Below the pieces are notes generated by a model. It saw only the letters and a program-made list of their open reading frames with translations, made no database searches and had not been told where the DNA came from. A stretch of 43,168 nucleotides of DNA from [Clostridium] aminophilum. Lineage in GTDB: Bacteria > Bacillota > Clostridia > Lachnospirales > Lachnospiraceae. The stretch spans positions 1 to 43,168 of the forward strand of contig NZ_FOIL01000027.1 in the NCBI RefSeq assembly GCF_900101295.1. The letters run 5' to 3'. A program made the position numbers and the translations under genes. Below are positions 42,411 to 43,168 of the stretch, piece by piece; the stretch's first letter is position 1, and each line of letters starts with the position of its first letter.

Positions 42411-42800
42411 CTTAATGGAACAGCCGGCAAAGAGCATAGCTTGGAACATGCAGTCAATTCTGCCAGAGTTTTTTCTCAGTGTAAGCCTATGCTTGTAGGA
42501 ACAGGGGGGCTTACTCTTTTCCCAGAAACACCACTTCTTGAGGAAGCAGAAAGAGGAGAGTTCACACCGCTTTCTGAAAAAGAGATGCTCATAGAACTGA
42601 AGGCTTTTGTGGAAAATCTCACTTGTGATTGCTATTTCATTACGCATCATACTGTTTCCGGCAAAAACCTGACTGGGCCTGATTTTCTGAAGCGAAAAGA
42701 TGCCATCATTGCATTATTAGAAAATGAGATAGAACACGGTGATTTGGATAGAATGGCTGCTATTCGAAGCAGAAAGAAAACACTGTAATTTATTGGCCGA
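42411..42800 (+). repeat. 390-bp duplicated block, copy 2 (radical SAM 3' end)
   Basis: This second copy of the radical SAM C-terminal half is open from an ATG at 42402 (MKVLNGTAGKEHSLEHAVNS) to 42788, without the N-terminal cluster-binding half, so it cannot encode an active enzyme. Four bases differ from copy 1, and two of them are silent. A 4.2-kb segment with IS110 and conjugation fragments and the rubredoxin operon separates the copies. Confidence 0.9.
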
Positions 42801-42833
42801 TAACGTACGGAGGCCGTACATAGGAGGTGCATT

Positions 42834-43007
42834 ATGGCAGATTTAGATTTAAAACTTGGTGGTATCTGTTCATTTATTAACGGATCTGCTTCTCTTGGAT
42901 GGCAAGGACTTATTGTGGGTATCATTGTTGCAGTGGTTCCTCAGGCCTTAACCATTTGGGGAGCTGAAGGAATTGGTATGCTAAAAGAAGTATTGGCTAG
43001 AATATAA
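42834..43007 (+). CDS. 57-residue hydrophobic peptide, unknown
   Basis: AGGAGG seven bases upstream of the ATG opens a 57-codon frame. The product has a polar start (MADLDLKLGGICSFINGSAS), a hydrophobic helix (LIVGIIVAVVPQALTIWGA) and an amphipathic end (GIGMLKEVLARI). It has no leader with a double-Gly cleavage site. A strong terminator follows 38 bp downstream, so it is a discrete transcription unit or the end of one. It could be a bacteriocin-like or membrane-active peptide, or a small membrane protein of a conjugative element. I do not recognise a family. Confidence 0.65.
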   Translation: MADLDLKLGGICSFINGSASLGWQGLIVGIIVAVVPQALTIWGAEGIGMLKEVLARI

Positions 43008-43044
43008 TGATTTACCAATTATTGAATAGTTGTTTTGCTTTAAA

Positions 43045-43078
43045 TCCAGGTGTTTAACTGCACCTGGAAATTTTTTTG
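43045..43078 (+). terminator. Terminator after the small peptide gene
   Basis: TCCAGGTG (43045-43052) and CACCTGGA (43061-43068) form an 8-bp stem followed by AATTTTTTTG. Confidence 0.85.
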
Positions 43079-43098
43079 AAAAAAATTAGATGTAACCA

Positions 43099-43127
43099 TT
43101 GACATTACAACAAAACGATGCTATATT
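43099..43127 (+). promoter_or_regulatory. Promoter near the window end
   Basis: TTGACA (43099-43104), a 17-bp spacer and TATATT (43122-43127) form a near-consensus promoter reading to the right edge. GTAACC (43092-43097) and GGTTAC (43152-43157) flank it as an inverted repeat and may be operator halves. Its gene lies outside the window. Confidence 0.7.
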
Positions 43128-43168
43128 AACACCATCAGATGAAACTGCTACGGTTACAACGATGAACT

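Overview
The window looks like the chromosome of a Gram-positive gut anaerobe of the Lachnospiraceae / Clostridiales type. The grounds are strong AGGAGG ribosome sites, Tn916-type integrase and Xis, ECF-type vitamin uptake next to coaX/coaBC, rubredoxin/ferritin-like stress proteins and mixed AT-rich accessory and GC-richer core segments. The assignment is an inference from gene content. No rRNA, tRNA or CRISPR array was seen.

Left part (1-10.6 kb): the tail of an IS256-family transposase, a small helix-turn-helix protein, then a complete type I restriction-modification operon (hsdM, a RhuM-family gene, hsdS, hsdR) followed 25 bp later by a KAP-family P-loop NTPase. A frameshifted C-terminal remnant of an unrelated larger protein ends the island. 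From 10.6 to 15 kb lies a compact stress/repair operon: a Bcp-type peroxidase, YaaA, a TfoX-N protein, a DUF4298 protein, an unusual DUF429-short-chain dehydrogenase fusion, an internally deleted tag glycosylase and a flavodoxin-fold reductase.

Middle (15-23.2 kb): a genomic island built by repeated integration into the 5' end of a low-molecular-weight protein tyrosine phosphatase gene. The integrase C-terminus of an older element is followed by two truncated copies of the phosphatase start, each followed about 78 bp later by a tandem TTTAYACC repeat. A mobilizable element then runs to the intact phosphatase at 23.2 kb. Its cargo is an OLD-type ATPase/RloB pair (AbiL-like phage defence) and a CD-NTase-like nucleotidyltransferase paired with a PD-(D/E)XK-like DUF6602 protein, a candidate signalling-plus-nuclease defence module. 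Its mobility genes are decayed: the response regulator has an internal stop, a kinase start is fused to a MobC remnant, an oriT-like hairpin cluster lacks its relaxase, and the integrase has both a frameshift and a Tyr-to-His change at the catalytic position.

Right part (23-38.6 kb): a TetR gene with operators on its own promoter, a 24/72-bp minisatellite, a frameshifted alpha/beta hydrolase, an AIM24 protein, an ABC/FtsX exporter, a coenzyme A block (coaBC, coaX and a pantothenate-type ECF S component), LemA plus a DUF2207 membrane protein, a NapH-like Fe-S membrane protein, and a TetR divergent from a radical SAM gene that carries a premature TAG. The last part (38.6-43.2 kb) contains IS110 and conjugation-gene fragments, a second 99%-identical copy of the radical SAM 3' end, a TetR-controlled ferritin-like/rubredoxin/metallo-beta-lactamase-rubredoxin operon, and a 57-residue hydrophobic peptide gene with its own terminator.
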